From Arcobacteraceae bacterium (GTDB lineage: Bacteria; Campylobacterota; Campylobacteria; Campylobacterales; Arcobacteraceae): a DNA stretch of 39,562 bases. The stretch's first letter is position 1, and each line of letters begins with the position of its first letter. Below, one piece after another: positions 1 to 7,561 of this stretch. The stretch covers positions 1 to 39,562 of the forward strand of contig JAOZJU010000012.1 of assembly GCA_029935705.1 (NCBI GenBank). The letters are read 5' to 3'. Both the position numbers and the translations under genes were made by a program. The notes under the pieces are model-generated. The model was not told the DNA's origin. It worked only from the letters and a program-made list of their open reading frames with translations, and made no database searches.

Positions 1-1
1 C

Positions 2-304
2 AAAGAATTAAATAGCTTAGCAAAAGATTTTGATATATATGAAATAAAAAGAGATGAACAACACAGTTATACAATGTGGGGTGAGCCTACAAACTTAAAA
101 ACTCTTGAGATGACATTTGCTATAAAAGCTACTCCAAATACAATCATATTTGATAAGATAGGCAGAAAGATATGGCAAGTGCCAGGATATGCCAATCCAG
201 CTATCATGGTGCCTTATTTGAAGTTTGTCAAAGGGCTTGATAGTGGCAAATATGAGATAACTAAATGGCGAGAATTTTTAAAAAAAGAGGGTATAATAAA
301 ATAA
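2..304 (+). CDS. Thioredoxin-fold protein, 5'-truncated by window edge
   Basis: The reading frame is open from base 2, with no start seen, so only about the last 100 residues are present. The segment ATPNTIIFDKIGRKI followed by GYANP looks like the cis-proline loop and beta3-beta4 hairpin of a thioredoxin fold (TPT-like Pro, then a strand ending in G). It resembles periplasmic SoxW/DsbD-gamma/TlpA-type proteins. The CxxC site would lie upstream of the window and cannot be checked. It lies 60 bases before hypC on the same strand, and a second thioredoxin-like gene follows hypD, so a redox role near hydrogenase maturation is possible. The family assignment rests on the C-terminal half alone. 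Confidence 0.6.
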   Translation, partial: KELNSLAKDFDIYEIKRDEQHSYTMWGEPTNLKTLEMTFAIKATPNTIIFDKIGRKIWQVPGYANPAIMVPYLKFVKGLDSGKYEITKWREFLKKEGIIK

Positions 305-364
305 TAGAACACTCTGATTAAATACAAGATTATTTGGATAGAATACCAATAAAAAGGAGTTAAT

Positions 365-658
365 ATGTGTTTATCTATACCAAGTAAGGTAGTCAAAATA
401 GACAAACAAACAAACGAAGCAACAGTCGATACCTTTGGTATTATGAGGAAAGCATCTTTGGATTTGATGGAGCAAGACGATGTCAAAGTAGGGGATTTTG
501 TCTTACTTCATATAGGTTTTGTGATGAACAAAATAGATGAAAAAGATGCTTTGCTCTCACTTGAAACTTATAAAGAGATAATCCAAATCATGGACGAAGA
601 TGAGAAAAAAGCTGCTATATTAAAAGATGACAACTGTCAAGATAGAACTGCCTTATGA
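365..658 (+). CDS. hypC: Hydrogenase maturation chaperone HypC
   Basis: This small (97 aa) HypC/HupF-family protein works with HypD to carry the Fe(CN)2CO centre and deliver it to the large subunit of NiFe hydrogenase in the cytoplasm. The diagnostic N-terminus MCLSIPSKV is present; Cys2 is the metal-binding residue exposed after Met removal. A beta-barrel region follows (VDTFGIMRKASLDL, then KVGDFVLLHIGFVMNKID), as in the family. The start is supported by an AAGGAG site about six bases upstream. It overlaps hypD by 4 bases (ATGA), so translation is coupled. The length is slightly above the usual 75-95 aa because of a charged C-terminal tail. Confidence 0.97.
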   Translation: MCLSIPSKVVKIDKQTNEATVDTFGIMRKASLDLMEQDDVKVGDFVLLHIGFVMNKIDEKDALLSLETYKEIIQIMDEDEKKAAILKDDNCQDRTAL

Positions 659-1773
659 TAAAACTAAAAAACTTATACGATGATTTTAGAGATGGCAAAA
701 CTATTAAAGCATATGCCAATATCATAAGCAAAGATGCCAAAAAATTACAAAAACCTATAAATATCATGGAAGTATGCGGTGGTCATACACATACTATCAT
801 GAAATATGGTTTGCCACAATTGTTGCCTGAAAATATCAACTTCGTTCATGGTCCTGGGTGCCCTGTATGTATCATGCCAAAAGAGAGGATAGACCATGCA
901 TATCATTTAAGTATGTTAGACGATGTGATTATCGTAACTTTGGGCGATATGATAAAAGTGCCAGGTAGCAATGGCAGTTTGCAAGATGCCAGAGGTGCTG
1001 GAGCTGATGTGAGATTTGTCTATAGTCCTATGGAGTGCTTAAAAATTGCCAAACAAAATCCTACCAAAAAGATAATATATTTTGCTATAGGTTTTGAAAC
1101 TACAACTCCTATGACCGCTTCTTTGCTTGAAGCTGTGATCAAAGATGATATTGAGAATATATTTTTTCATATAAACCATGTAACAGTGCCAGAAGCTATG
1201 GAACTACTCATAAACAATCAAGATAGTCGTATAGATGCATTTTTGGGTCCAGCTCATGTGAGTGTCATCGCTGGTTCTAAGATATACGATATATTTCCTA
1301 AAAAATTCAATACACCAGTAGTAGTAGCTGGGTTTGAGCCAGTAGATATGATAGAAGCGATATCTATGATAGTCAAGCAGTTTGTAGAGGGCAGACAAGA
1401 GCTTGAAGTCCAATACAAAAGAGTAGTCAATTTTGATGGAAATATAGTTGCCCAACAAAAAGTAAAAAAATATTTTCAAGTAGCAAAAAAGTTTAGATGG
1501 CGAGGATTGGGAGATATAGCTAACTCTGCTTTGGAACTTAAAGATGAGTTTAGCAAATATGATGCTACAAAAATATATAAAGATATTTTGCCAAACAAAC
1601 CAATAGATGACCATAAGTTATGTATCTGTGGAGATATACTAAAAGGCATAGCAAATCCACTTGATTGTACTATATTTGGGACAGCTTGCAAACCAACCAC
1701 TCCTATAGGAAGCTGTATGGTAAGTAGTGAAGGGGCTTGTTCGGCATACTACAAATACGGAGATAAGATATGA
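655..1773 (+). CDS. hypD: Hydrogenase maturation protein HypD
   Basis: This 372 aa protein is a full-length HypD, the [4Fe-4S] scaffold that with HypC assembles the Fe(CN)2CO group of NiFe hydrogenases. Visible motifs are CGGHTHT with Cys41, GPGCPVC with Cys69 and Cys72, and a cysteine-rich C-terminal cluster region (CICGDILKG, then FGTACKPTTPIGSCMVSSEG), all as in the family. Its start overlaps the hypC stop and its own stop overlaps the start of the following thioredoxin-like gene (ATGA at 1770), so the three are translationally coupled. hypE and hypA, the usual next genes in related organisms, do not follow here. They must lie elsewhere if the pathway is complete. Confidence 0.97.
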   Translation: MIKLKNLYDDFRDGKTIKAYANIISKDAKKLQKPINIMEVCGGHTHTIMKYGLPQLLPENINFVHGPGCPVCIMPKERIDHAYHLSMLDDVIIVTLGDMIKVPGSNGSLQDARGAGADVRFVYSPMECLKIAKQNPTKKIIYFAIGFETTTPMTASLLEAVIKDDIENIFFHINHVTVPEAMELLINNQDSRIDAFLGPAHVSVIAGSKIYDIFPKKFNTPVVVAGFEPVDMIEAISMIVKQFVEGRQELEVQYKRVVNFDGNIVAQQKVKKYFQVAKKFRWRGLGDIANSALELKDEFSKYDATKIYKDILPNKPIDDHKLCICGDILKGIANPLDCTIFGTACKPTTPIGSCMVSSEGACSAYYKYGDKI

Positions 1774-2243
1774 TAAGATATATTCTTATTGTTTTGATTT
1801 TATTTTTAACACAGACAAATGCTGATAATATATTTTGGCAAGATAGTTTACAAGATAGTAAAGAGTTAGCAAAAAAATTCAACAAACCACTCTTTATATT
1901 TATGGAATCAAGGCGATGTTATTATTGTCCTATCATGAAAGAGAAAACTTTTACAGACAAAGATATAATTAAGCTTATCAATGAGAACTATATACCTGTG
2001 ATACTTGACAACTCGACAGGAAGTGAAAGCGATGTAGCAAATACAGGTCATGCTCCAGAGAGATTGACCACCTCTATAACACCAGCTATATATATCATGG
2101 GACCAAACGAAGAGAAGTTAGCAAGAAAAGGCAAAAAACATATGCTAATATATGGATTTTGGGAAGCTGATGATTTGAAAATATGGTTAGAAAAGGGCAA
2201 AAGAATATTTCAAAAACTATATGGAGAAAAATATGCTAAATAA
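1770..2243 (+). CDS. Exported thioredoxin-like protein (CYYC active site)
   Basis: This 157 aa protein begins with an uncleaved-looking or Sec-type signal segment (MIRYILIVLILFLTQTNA) and then shows a thioredoxin fold of the thioredoxin_7/SoxW/DUF255-like type. It has FMESRRCYYCPIMKE with Cys50 and Cys53, and a cis-proline loop around TSITPAIYI. It is expected to act in the periplasm as a thiol-disulfide reductase. It overlaps hypD by 4 bases and the downstream cytochrome c gene by 11. The neighbour suggests it could keep the haem-binding cysteines of c-type cytochromes reduced, or act on a hydrogenase partner; neither is shown. Confidence is high for the fold and low for the substrate. Confidence 0.85.
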   Translation: MIRYILIVLILFLTQTNADNIFWQDSLQDSKELAKKFNKPLFIFMESRRCYYCPIMKEKTFTDKDIIKLINENYIPVILDNSTGSESDVANTGHAPERLTTSITPAIYIMGPNEEKLARKGKKHMLIYGFWEADDLKIWLEKGKRIFQKLYGEKYAK

Positions 2244-2589
2244 GTTGGCAACTCTTTTTCTTTTGTCTGTTTTGATGACAGTATCAGTAGAGGCAAAAGA
2301 GTATTATCATAAAACCAAACAATTAAAAGGACAAAAGTTTTATCTAAAACGATGTGGCAGTTGTCATGGAAGTGGCAAAATGGGTGGTAATATCTACTCT
2401 ACATACGAGTGGGATGAGATATTTAAAAATCAAGCCAAAGAGCTAGCTTGGCTTCATGGTGGCGAAAAAGGCGAGAAAGAGATAAAACAATATATTGATA
2501 GTAAAGAGTTTAAAAAAGAATCAAAATATATCTTAAAATTTATAAGAGAGTTTGCTTACGACTCACAATATATACCTACTTGTAATTGA
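2233..2589 (+). CDS. Small periplasmic mono-haem cytochrome c
   Basis: The start is placed at the second ATG because a GGAGA site sits 5-8 bases before it and it gives a clean signal peptide (MLNKLATLFLLSVLMTVSVEA). An ATG 12 bases upstream in the same frame is the alternative. The 118 aa product carries one CxxCH haem site, CGSCH at residues 41-45. Met residues shortly after (KMGGN) or later ones could be the distal ligand, but this is not certain. It is likely a periplasmic electron carrier. It overlaps the preceding thioredoxin-like gene, which may help its haem attachment. The second half is charged and helical, without further haem motifs. Confidence 0.88.
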   Translation: MLNKLATLFLLSVLMTVSVEAKEYYHKTKQLKGQKFYLKRCGSCHGSGKMGGNIYSTYEWDEIFKNQAKELAWLHGGEKGEKEIKQYIDSKEFKKESKYILKFIREFAYDSQYIPTCN

Positions 2590-2598
2590 TATGTTGTT

Positions 2599-3249
2599 AT
2601 GAGGATATTGATACTTGAAGATGACAATCTAATATCATCGCAGATTAAAATATATTTTGAGCTTAAGAATAATATGTGTGATATATATGAAGATGGTCAA
2701 ACACTCTTAGATGAGGCAAATATAGATTTATATGACCTGTTTTTATTTGATATAAATACACCAAATAAAAATGGTTTGGAAACCTTAAAGATATTAAGAG
2801 ATGAGGGATACGATACTCCTGCTATATTTTTGACAGCACTTAGCGACACAAAAGATTTAAAACTTGGGTTTATAGCAGGGTGCCATGACTATATCAAAAA
2901 ACCATTTGACCTCGAAGAGGTAGAGATACGAGCAAATAAGCTGGTATATAAAAAGAGTAAAAATATCATAAGGATAGACGATAAATATAGTTTTGATATA
3001 TTCAAACAAAGCTTAATGTGTGATGATACAGTAGTGGATTTGACCAAAATAGAAAGAGATATAGTTTTTATTTTGATCAAAAACATTAACAACACAATAC
3101 CTACTGATATAATAATAAATTATGTATGGCAAGGGAATATAGTATGTGACAATACTCTACGAACTCATATAAAAAAGCTAAGAGACAAAACAACAAATAG
3201 TTTAATAAAAAATATCAAAAATGTAGGCTATAAGATAGCAACTATATAG
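2599..3249 (+). CDS. OmpR/PhoB-family response regulator, orphan
   Basis: This 216 aa two-domain transcription regulator has a receiver domain at about 1-115 with acidic residues EDD near the N-terminus, phosphoacceptor Asp51 (LFLFDINTPNKNG), Thr79 and Lys101 before Pro. A winged-helix Trans_reg_C domain spans about 130-215 (LTKIERDIVFILI, then TLRTHIKKLRDK, then NVGYKIA). It lies 9 bases after the cytochrome c gene, probably in the same transcript. No histidine kinase is next to it, so the signal is unknown. A target is also unknown; the 162-base gap downstream contains short inverted repeats that could be its sites, which is speculation. Confidence 0.93.
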   Translation: MRILILEDDNLISSQIKIYFELKNNMCDIYEDGQTLLDEANIDLYDLFLFDINTPNKNGLETLKILRDEGYDTPAIFLTALSDTKDLKLGFIAGCHDYIKKPFDLEEVEIRANKLVYKKSKNIIRIDDKYSFDIFKQSLMCDDTVVDLTKIERDIVFILIKNINNTIPTDIIINYVWQGNIVCDNTLRTHIKKLRDKTTNSLIKNIKNVGYKIATI

Positions 3250-3286
3250 CAAATAAGCTTTAAAAATAACTATCATTAAGTCCAAA

Positions 3287-3339
3287 AACGACTATATCGT
3301 TCTTTGTTGTGCGATAATCTTGCAATCTTAAGATATCTT
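3287..3339. repeat. Two short palindromes in the gap before the lipid operon
   Basis: At 3287-3301 AACGA and TCGTT flank CTATA, and at 3330-3339 there is a perfect 10-base palindrome AAGATATCTT. Both lie between the response regulator gene and the -10 box of the next operon, where an operator would sit. Such short repeats also occur by chance in AT-rich DNA. Confidence 0.3.
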
Positions 3340-3367
3340 TATTAAGCTAACTTTTTGGTTATTATGT

Positions 3368-3373
3368 TATAAT
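3368..3373 (+). promoter_or_regulatory. -10 box (TATAAT) of the lipid operon
   Basis: A perfect TATAAT lies 39 bases before the chosen start of the hydrolase lipoprotein gene, preceded by a T-rich stretch (CTTTTTGGTT) and no clear -35, the usual sigma70 promoter form in Campylobacterota. It is the only good promoter before the four overlapping genes that end at 9257. Confidence 0.5.
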
Positions 3374-3411
3374 TTCAAACGGATTTTATTTCCATAATCA
3401 AAAGGATGTGT

Positions 3412-4743
3412 ATGTTTAAGAAAATAATATTAGATATCATCAAGATATCTACAGCGGTGCTGATATTTACAGGATGTGGAGATATCAGCAATACTGGGGA
3501 AAATACAGTTGGCAATAATTTTGTCAAAGCTTTAGAGATAGATGACAAAGATGCCGCTACTAACTTAGGTTTTGTCAGAGCATTTGGGATAGATGCAAAT
3601 GCTACAACTGCATTTGGCTATAAAGTTTATAAGATAAATTATAAAACCAAAGATGAGTTTGATGCAGAAGTAGAAGCTTCAGGTGCATTGGTAGTGCCTA
3701 CAATCACTCAGGCTTTTTTAGATGCATACAAACAAGCATACAAAAAAGATTTTTCAATATCTTTGATAGCTGAAAATCATGGCACGATATTTGAGAACAA
3801 AGAAGCACCAACAAACGAGATAAATACTACAGCAAGTTCAAGTCATGTTTTAGCAGTGCTTATGACTGCAAAAGCTGGATTTGCTGTTGCTATGCCAGAT
3901 TATTTGGGTTATGGTGCTTCAAATGACAACTATCATCCATATATACTAAAAAAATCATCAGCAAAAGTATCCATAGATATGTTACGAGCTAGCACTAAGT
4001 TTATGATAGATAATGGCATATTGTTTAATGGTCAAGTGTATATCTCTGGATACTCAGAAGGTGGATATGTAGCTATGGCAATGGCACAAGAGATAGAAAA
4101 AAACTATTCATCTGATTTTAAACTAAAAGGTGTAGCTCCAATGGCTGGACCATACGATGTATCTTCATTGGGCAAAAAAGAGATAAAATCGACTTCAAAT
4201 ATGCAATATCCTGCATTTTTGGCATACTTGACCAACTCTTATACAAAAACTTATGATGATTTGGATCTAAGCGAAACTATAAACTACCCAGATATATCAA
4301 CATATAGAACTTTTTTTGATGGTAACTTGAGCGGACCTGCTATAAATGTATCTTTGGGTATGGGTGATGGGAATACCACTTTTGGGTTTCAAAGCCATAC
4401 TCCAGATGCATTATGGAAACAAACATTTATAGATAGTTATACAGATGATGGTAAATTTGCCACAAGGTTATCTCAAAACAATGTTTATGATTGGTCACCA
4501 AAAACTAAAATAAACTTAATTCACTGTATAGATGATGAGATTATTCCTATAAGTATGGCTCAAACTGCATATGATAAATTTGTAGAATATAAAGCAGATG
4601 TAAATATCACTAAGATCCCAACTGCTACCTTATCTCAGCAAGTGGATCCTGGACATCCATTTGTGCATGCAAACTGTGGTTCCACCGCATATGGTGTAGC
4701 TGTAACTTGGTTTGATGATATACGACAAGGGAGAATAAAATAA
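3412..4743 (+). CDS. Secreted alpha/beta-hydrolase lipoprotein (lipase-like)
   Basis: The start is set at the second ATG, which has AAAGG six bases upstream; an ATG two codons earlier is the alternative. The N-terminus is a lipoprotein signal with lipobox IFTGC, so the 443 aa product should be lipid-anchored. The fold is an alpha/beta hydrolase related to secreted lipases (LIP family). It has a DYLGYGAS oxyanion-side loop, nucleophile elbow GYSEGG with Ser215, likely Asp374 or Asp375 in HCIDDEIIP, and His415 in DPGHPFVH. The next two genes encode a FadL-type fatty acid porin and an acyl-CoA synthetase, so an ester lipid substrate is likely. It overlaps the porin gene by one base (TAATG). Confidence 0.85.
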   Translation: MFKKIILDIIKISTAVLIFTGCGDISNTGENTVGNNFVKALEIDDKDAATNLGFVRAFGIDANATTAFGYKVYKINYKTKDEFDAEVEASGALVVPTITQAFLDAYKQAYKKDFSISLIAENHGTIFENKEAPTNEINTTASSSHVLAVLMTAKAGFAVAMPDYLGYGASNDNYHPYILKKSSAKVSIDMLRASTKFMIDNGILFNGQVYISGYSEGGYVAMAMAQEIEKNYSSDFKLKGVAPMAGPYDVSSLGKKEIKSTSNMQYPAFLAYLTNSYTKTYDDLDLSETINYPDISTYRTFFDGNLSGPAINVSLGMGDGNTTFGFQSHTPDALWKQTFIDSYTDDGKFATRLSQNNVYDWSPKTKINLIHCIDDEIIPISMAQTAYDKFVEYKADVNITKIPTATLSQQVDPGHPFVHANCGSTAYGVAVTWFDDIRQGRIK

Positions 4744-5990
4744 TGAAAAATATAGAATTTAAAATATTTTTTTTGACAATAGTCACAAGCTCGATATTGT
4801 TTGCAAGTGGTTGGAGGCTTCCTCAGTCATCCTCAAAGTCGATCGCTTTAAGTGGAGCTTATGTTGCAAATGCAAATGGAGCAGATGCTACATACTACAA
4901 CCCTGCAAATATGAGTTTCAATAAAAATATCTCACAAGTTGAGTTTGGTCTTATAAATATATCTTTGCCAAGTATGAAATATACTGACAACAACAGCAGT
5001 GCAAATAAAGATGGCAAATCAGAAAAACAAAGCTCATTTTTACCAAGTATATTTTTCGTATCAAAAGATTATGGCGATAAAAATATTAGGTATGGTTTAT
5101 CTCTTAATATCCCTGGTGGTCTTACAAGAAAATGGAACAGTGCATATCAAAAAGCATATGCACAAGAGTTTAGTTTGAAAATAATTGAAATCAACCCAAC
5201 AATAGCTTATAAAGTTGCAGATAATTTTTCAATAGGTGGCGGTATAAGAGCTATCATAAGTAGTGGTGTAGTCAAAAGCGATGGCACAGATGCCGGCAAA
5301 CCAGCGATACGAGATATGGAGGGTGAGACTGTGGAGTATGGCTTCAATCTTGCAGTAGCATACAAGCCAAATGATTTTTCAAACTTATCAGCAACTTATA
5401 GGTCAAATATTGATCTAAAAGAGGAAGGAAATGCTAAACTTTATTTAAGTGGAACAAAAGTATATGATGGTGGTGCAAGTGTTACTGTGCCACTTCCTGC
5501 TGTATTGACAATAGCTTATGCATATGGTATCAATGAAAAAACGACAGTAGAGTTTGAGTTTGATAGAACATATTGGTCGGCATATGAGGATTTGGATTTT
5601 ACATACAAAAGTAGTATCCCAATAGCTCTCAAATCGGCATTTGATGACCCAAAAACAAGAGATTGGGAAGATACAAATGCTTTTCGTATTGGGTTGACAC
5701 ATAAATACAACAATAAACTAACGATGATGGCAGGGTTTTCAAAAGATGGACACCCCATACCTGAAAAAGCACTATCGTTTGAATCGCCAGATTATAACTC
5801 AAACACCATATCTTTTGGTGCTGATTATAACTTAGATGAAAGCAGTTCTTTAGGGTTTGGGTATCTATATAGTCAAAAAGATGATAGAACAGCAACAAAC
5901 ACAAACCCAGATGGAACCAAATATTTAGATGGCAAGATAAGCGATGTAAAAGCACACTTGTTGTCAGTCGCATATAGAATGAACTTCTGA
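4743..5990 (+). CDS. FadL/TodX (OmpP1) family outer-membrane transport protein
   Basis: This 415 aa beta-barrel protein has a signal peptide ending near FASG and the family hallmark N-terminus: GWRLPQSSSKSIALSGAYVA followed by ADATYYNPANMSF. The C-terminus ends in an aromatic residue (YRMNF), as expected for BAM-dependent insertion. FadL proteins let long-chain fatty acids or other hydrophobic compounds diffuse laterally through the outer membrane. It is sandwiched with one-base overlaps between a lipase-like gene and an acyl-CoA synthetase gene, which supports fatty acid as the substrate. Aromatic hydrocarbons (TodX/XylN-type) remain possible, but no catabolic oxygenase is seen here. Confidence 0.92.
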   Translation: MKNIEFKIFFLTIVTSSILFASGWRLPQSSSKSIALSGAYVANANGADATYYNPANMSFNKNISQVEFGLINISLPSMKYTDNNSSANKDGKSEKQSSFLPSIFFVSKDYGDKNIRYGLSLNIPGGLTRKWNSAYQKAYAQEFSLKIIEINPTIAYKVADNFSIGGGIRAIISSGVVKSDGTDAGKPAIRDMEGETVEYGFNLAVAYKPNDFSNLSATYRSNIDLKEEGNAKLYLSGTKVYDGGASVTVPLPAVLTIAYAYGINEKTTVEFEFDRTYWSAYEDLDFTYKSSIPIALKSAFDDPKTRDWEDTNAFRIGLTHKYNNKLTMMAGFSKDGHPIPEKALSFESPDYNSNTISFGADYNLDESSSLGFGYLYSQKDDRTATNTNPDGTKYLDGKISDVKAHLLSVAYRMNF

Positions 5991-7561
5991 TGAAACTAGA
6001 CTACAAATACAATAACTTATATGAACTTTTAGAAAAAAATAGTCTCCAAGCTCCTAAGAAGATTGTCATATATAGTGAAAGTGGCAAACTAACCAATATA
6101 GAACTACAAAACAAAGTGGATAGGTTAGCAAGATTTTTAGAAAATTCTGGTATAAAGTTTGGCGACAAAGTAGCTATAGTGATGTCAAATAGTCATGAGT
6201 TTGTGATATCGCTGTTTGCTATATGTAAGATAGGGGCGATAGCAGTACCTATAAACAACTTTTTAAAAAGTGAAGAGTTGGAGTATATCATAAAAGATTG
6301 TCAAGCAAAGCTTCTTGTTGCTAGCAATAGTTTTAAAAGTGAATTAAAAACAGTTTTGCAAAATACAACAGTATCCAAAATCATATGGACACAACATAAA
6401 GATGAGTTAGATGAGTTTAACTTTTGTTTTGATGAGATATTAAGCACCATTGTAGTGCATGAGCATATATCTCATAGTCCCGCTTTAAACGATACTGCGA
6501 TTATTATCTATACATCTGGAACCACTGGAAATCCAAAAGGTGCCATGCTTTCTTATAAAAATATATTTTCAAACTCAATAGCAGGTGGCGATAGATTTAA
6601 GCTAACCTCTAAAGATAGATTTGTAGTCTATTTGCCTATGTTTCACTCATTTACTTTAAGTGTTATGGTCATAGCTCCTATATATTTCAATGCCTCTATA
6701 GTATCGATTAAATCAATATTTCCGTTTTCAAATGTTTTAAAACAAGTTTTGTTTAAAAGAGTTACTATATTTTTAGGAGCACCACAGATATACAATGCCC
6801 TAAACAAAGCAAAAATTCCGTGGTATTTTATGTGGTTTAACAATATAAGACTTTTTGTAAGTGGTTCGGCACCTTTAAGCGAACAGGTTTTGATAGATTT
6901 TAACAAAAAGTTTAAAAGGTCAGTCATGATAGAGGGTTATGGTCTAAGCGAATGCTCACCTGCAGTATCATCTAATTTGTTTGACAAAAGAAAAACCTTG
7001 AGTGTTGGTGTGCCTTTTAAATCATTTCAAGTAAAAATTGTAGATGATGAACTTTTAGAAGTACCCAAAGGAGATGTAGGCGAGATAATAGTTTATGGGG
7101 ATTGTGTCATGCAAGGATACTACAACAACCCAACAGCCACAGACAATACCATAATAAACGGCTGGTTAAAAACTGGCGATTTGGGTTATGTAGATGATGA
7201 TGGTTTTATATATATCGTAGATAGAAAAAAAGATCTTATCATATCAAAAGGGATAAATGTATATCCAAGAGAGATAGAGGAGCTTATCATCAAAATAGAT
7301 GGCATAGATGCAGTTGCGGTCGTAGGCATAAAAGATGAAACCAAAGATGAAAGAATTGTAGCATTTGTAGAGCTCGAAAAAGAGAAAAAACACAAAATAA
7401 GCGAACACTCTATCAAAGAAGATATCAAACCACACTTAGCAAACTTCAAGATGCCAAAACATATCTATTTTATAGAGGAGTTGCCCAAAAATGCTGCTTC
7501 TAAAGTATTAAAGCGAAAACTAAAAGAGAATATAAAAATGTATATAGATGATGAAAAATAA
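5990..7561 (+). CDS. AMP-forming fatty acyl-CoA synthetase
   Basis: This 523 aa protein of the ANL adenylating superfamily uses ATP and CoA to activate a carboxylic acid. The P-loop-like motif YTSGTTGNPKG lies at 174-184. GYGLSE (A5), TGDLGYVDDDGF (A7), DRKKDLIISKGINVYPREIE (A8) and the C-terminal catalytic Lys in ASKVLKRKLK (A10) are all present, so the enzyme looks complete. Its size and the FadL-type neighbour favour a medium- or long-chain fatty acid. It starts in overlap with the porin stop and overlaps the next lipoprotein gene by 14 bases. No beta-oxidation gene is present in the window, so the acyl-CoA may feed lipid synthesis rather than catabolism. Confidence 0.92.
   Translation: MKLDYKYNNLYELLEKNSLQAPKKIVIYSESGKLTNIELQNKVDRLARFLENSGIKFGDKVAIVMSNSHEFVISLFAICKIGAIAVPINNFLKSEELEYIIKDCQAKLLVASNSFKSELKTVLQNTTVSKIIWTQHKDELDEFNFCFDEILSTIVVHEHISHSPALNDTAIIIYTSGTTGNPKGAMLSYKNIFSNSIAGGDRFKLTSKDRFVVYLPMFHSFTLSVMVIAPIYFNASIVSIKSIFPFSNVLKQVLFKRVTIFLGAPQIYNALNKAKIPWYFMWFNNIRLFVSGSAPLSEQVLIDFNKKFKRSVMIEGYGLSECSPAVSSNLFDKRKTLSVGVPFKSFQVKIVDDELLEVPKGDVGEIIVYGDCVMQGYYNNPTATDNTIINGWLKTGDLGYVDDDGFIYIVDRKKDLIISKGINVYPREIEELIIKIDGIDAVAVVGIKDETKDERIVAFVELEKEKKHKISEHSIKEDIKPHLANFKMPKHIYFIEELPKNAASKVLKRKLKENIKMYIDDEK

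Noticed and set aside
1204-1614. 136-codon minus-strand frame
   Set aside because: It is antisense to hypD and has no start signal or family resemblance.
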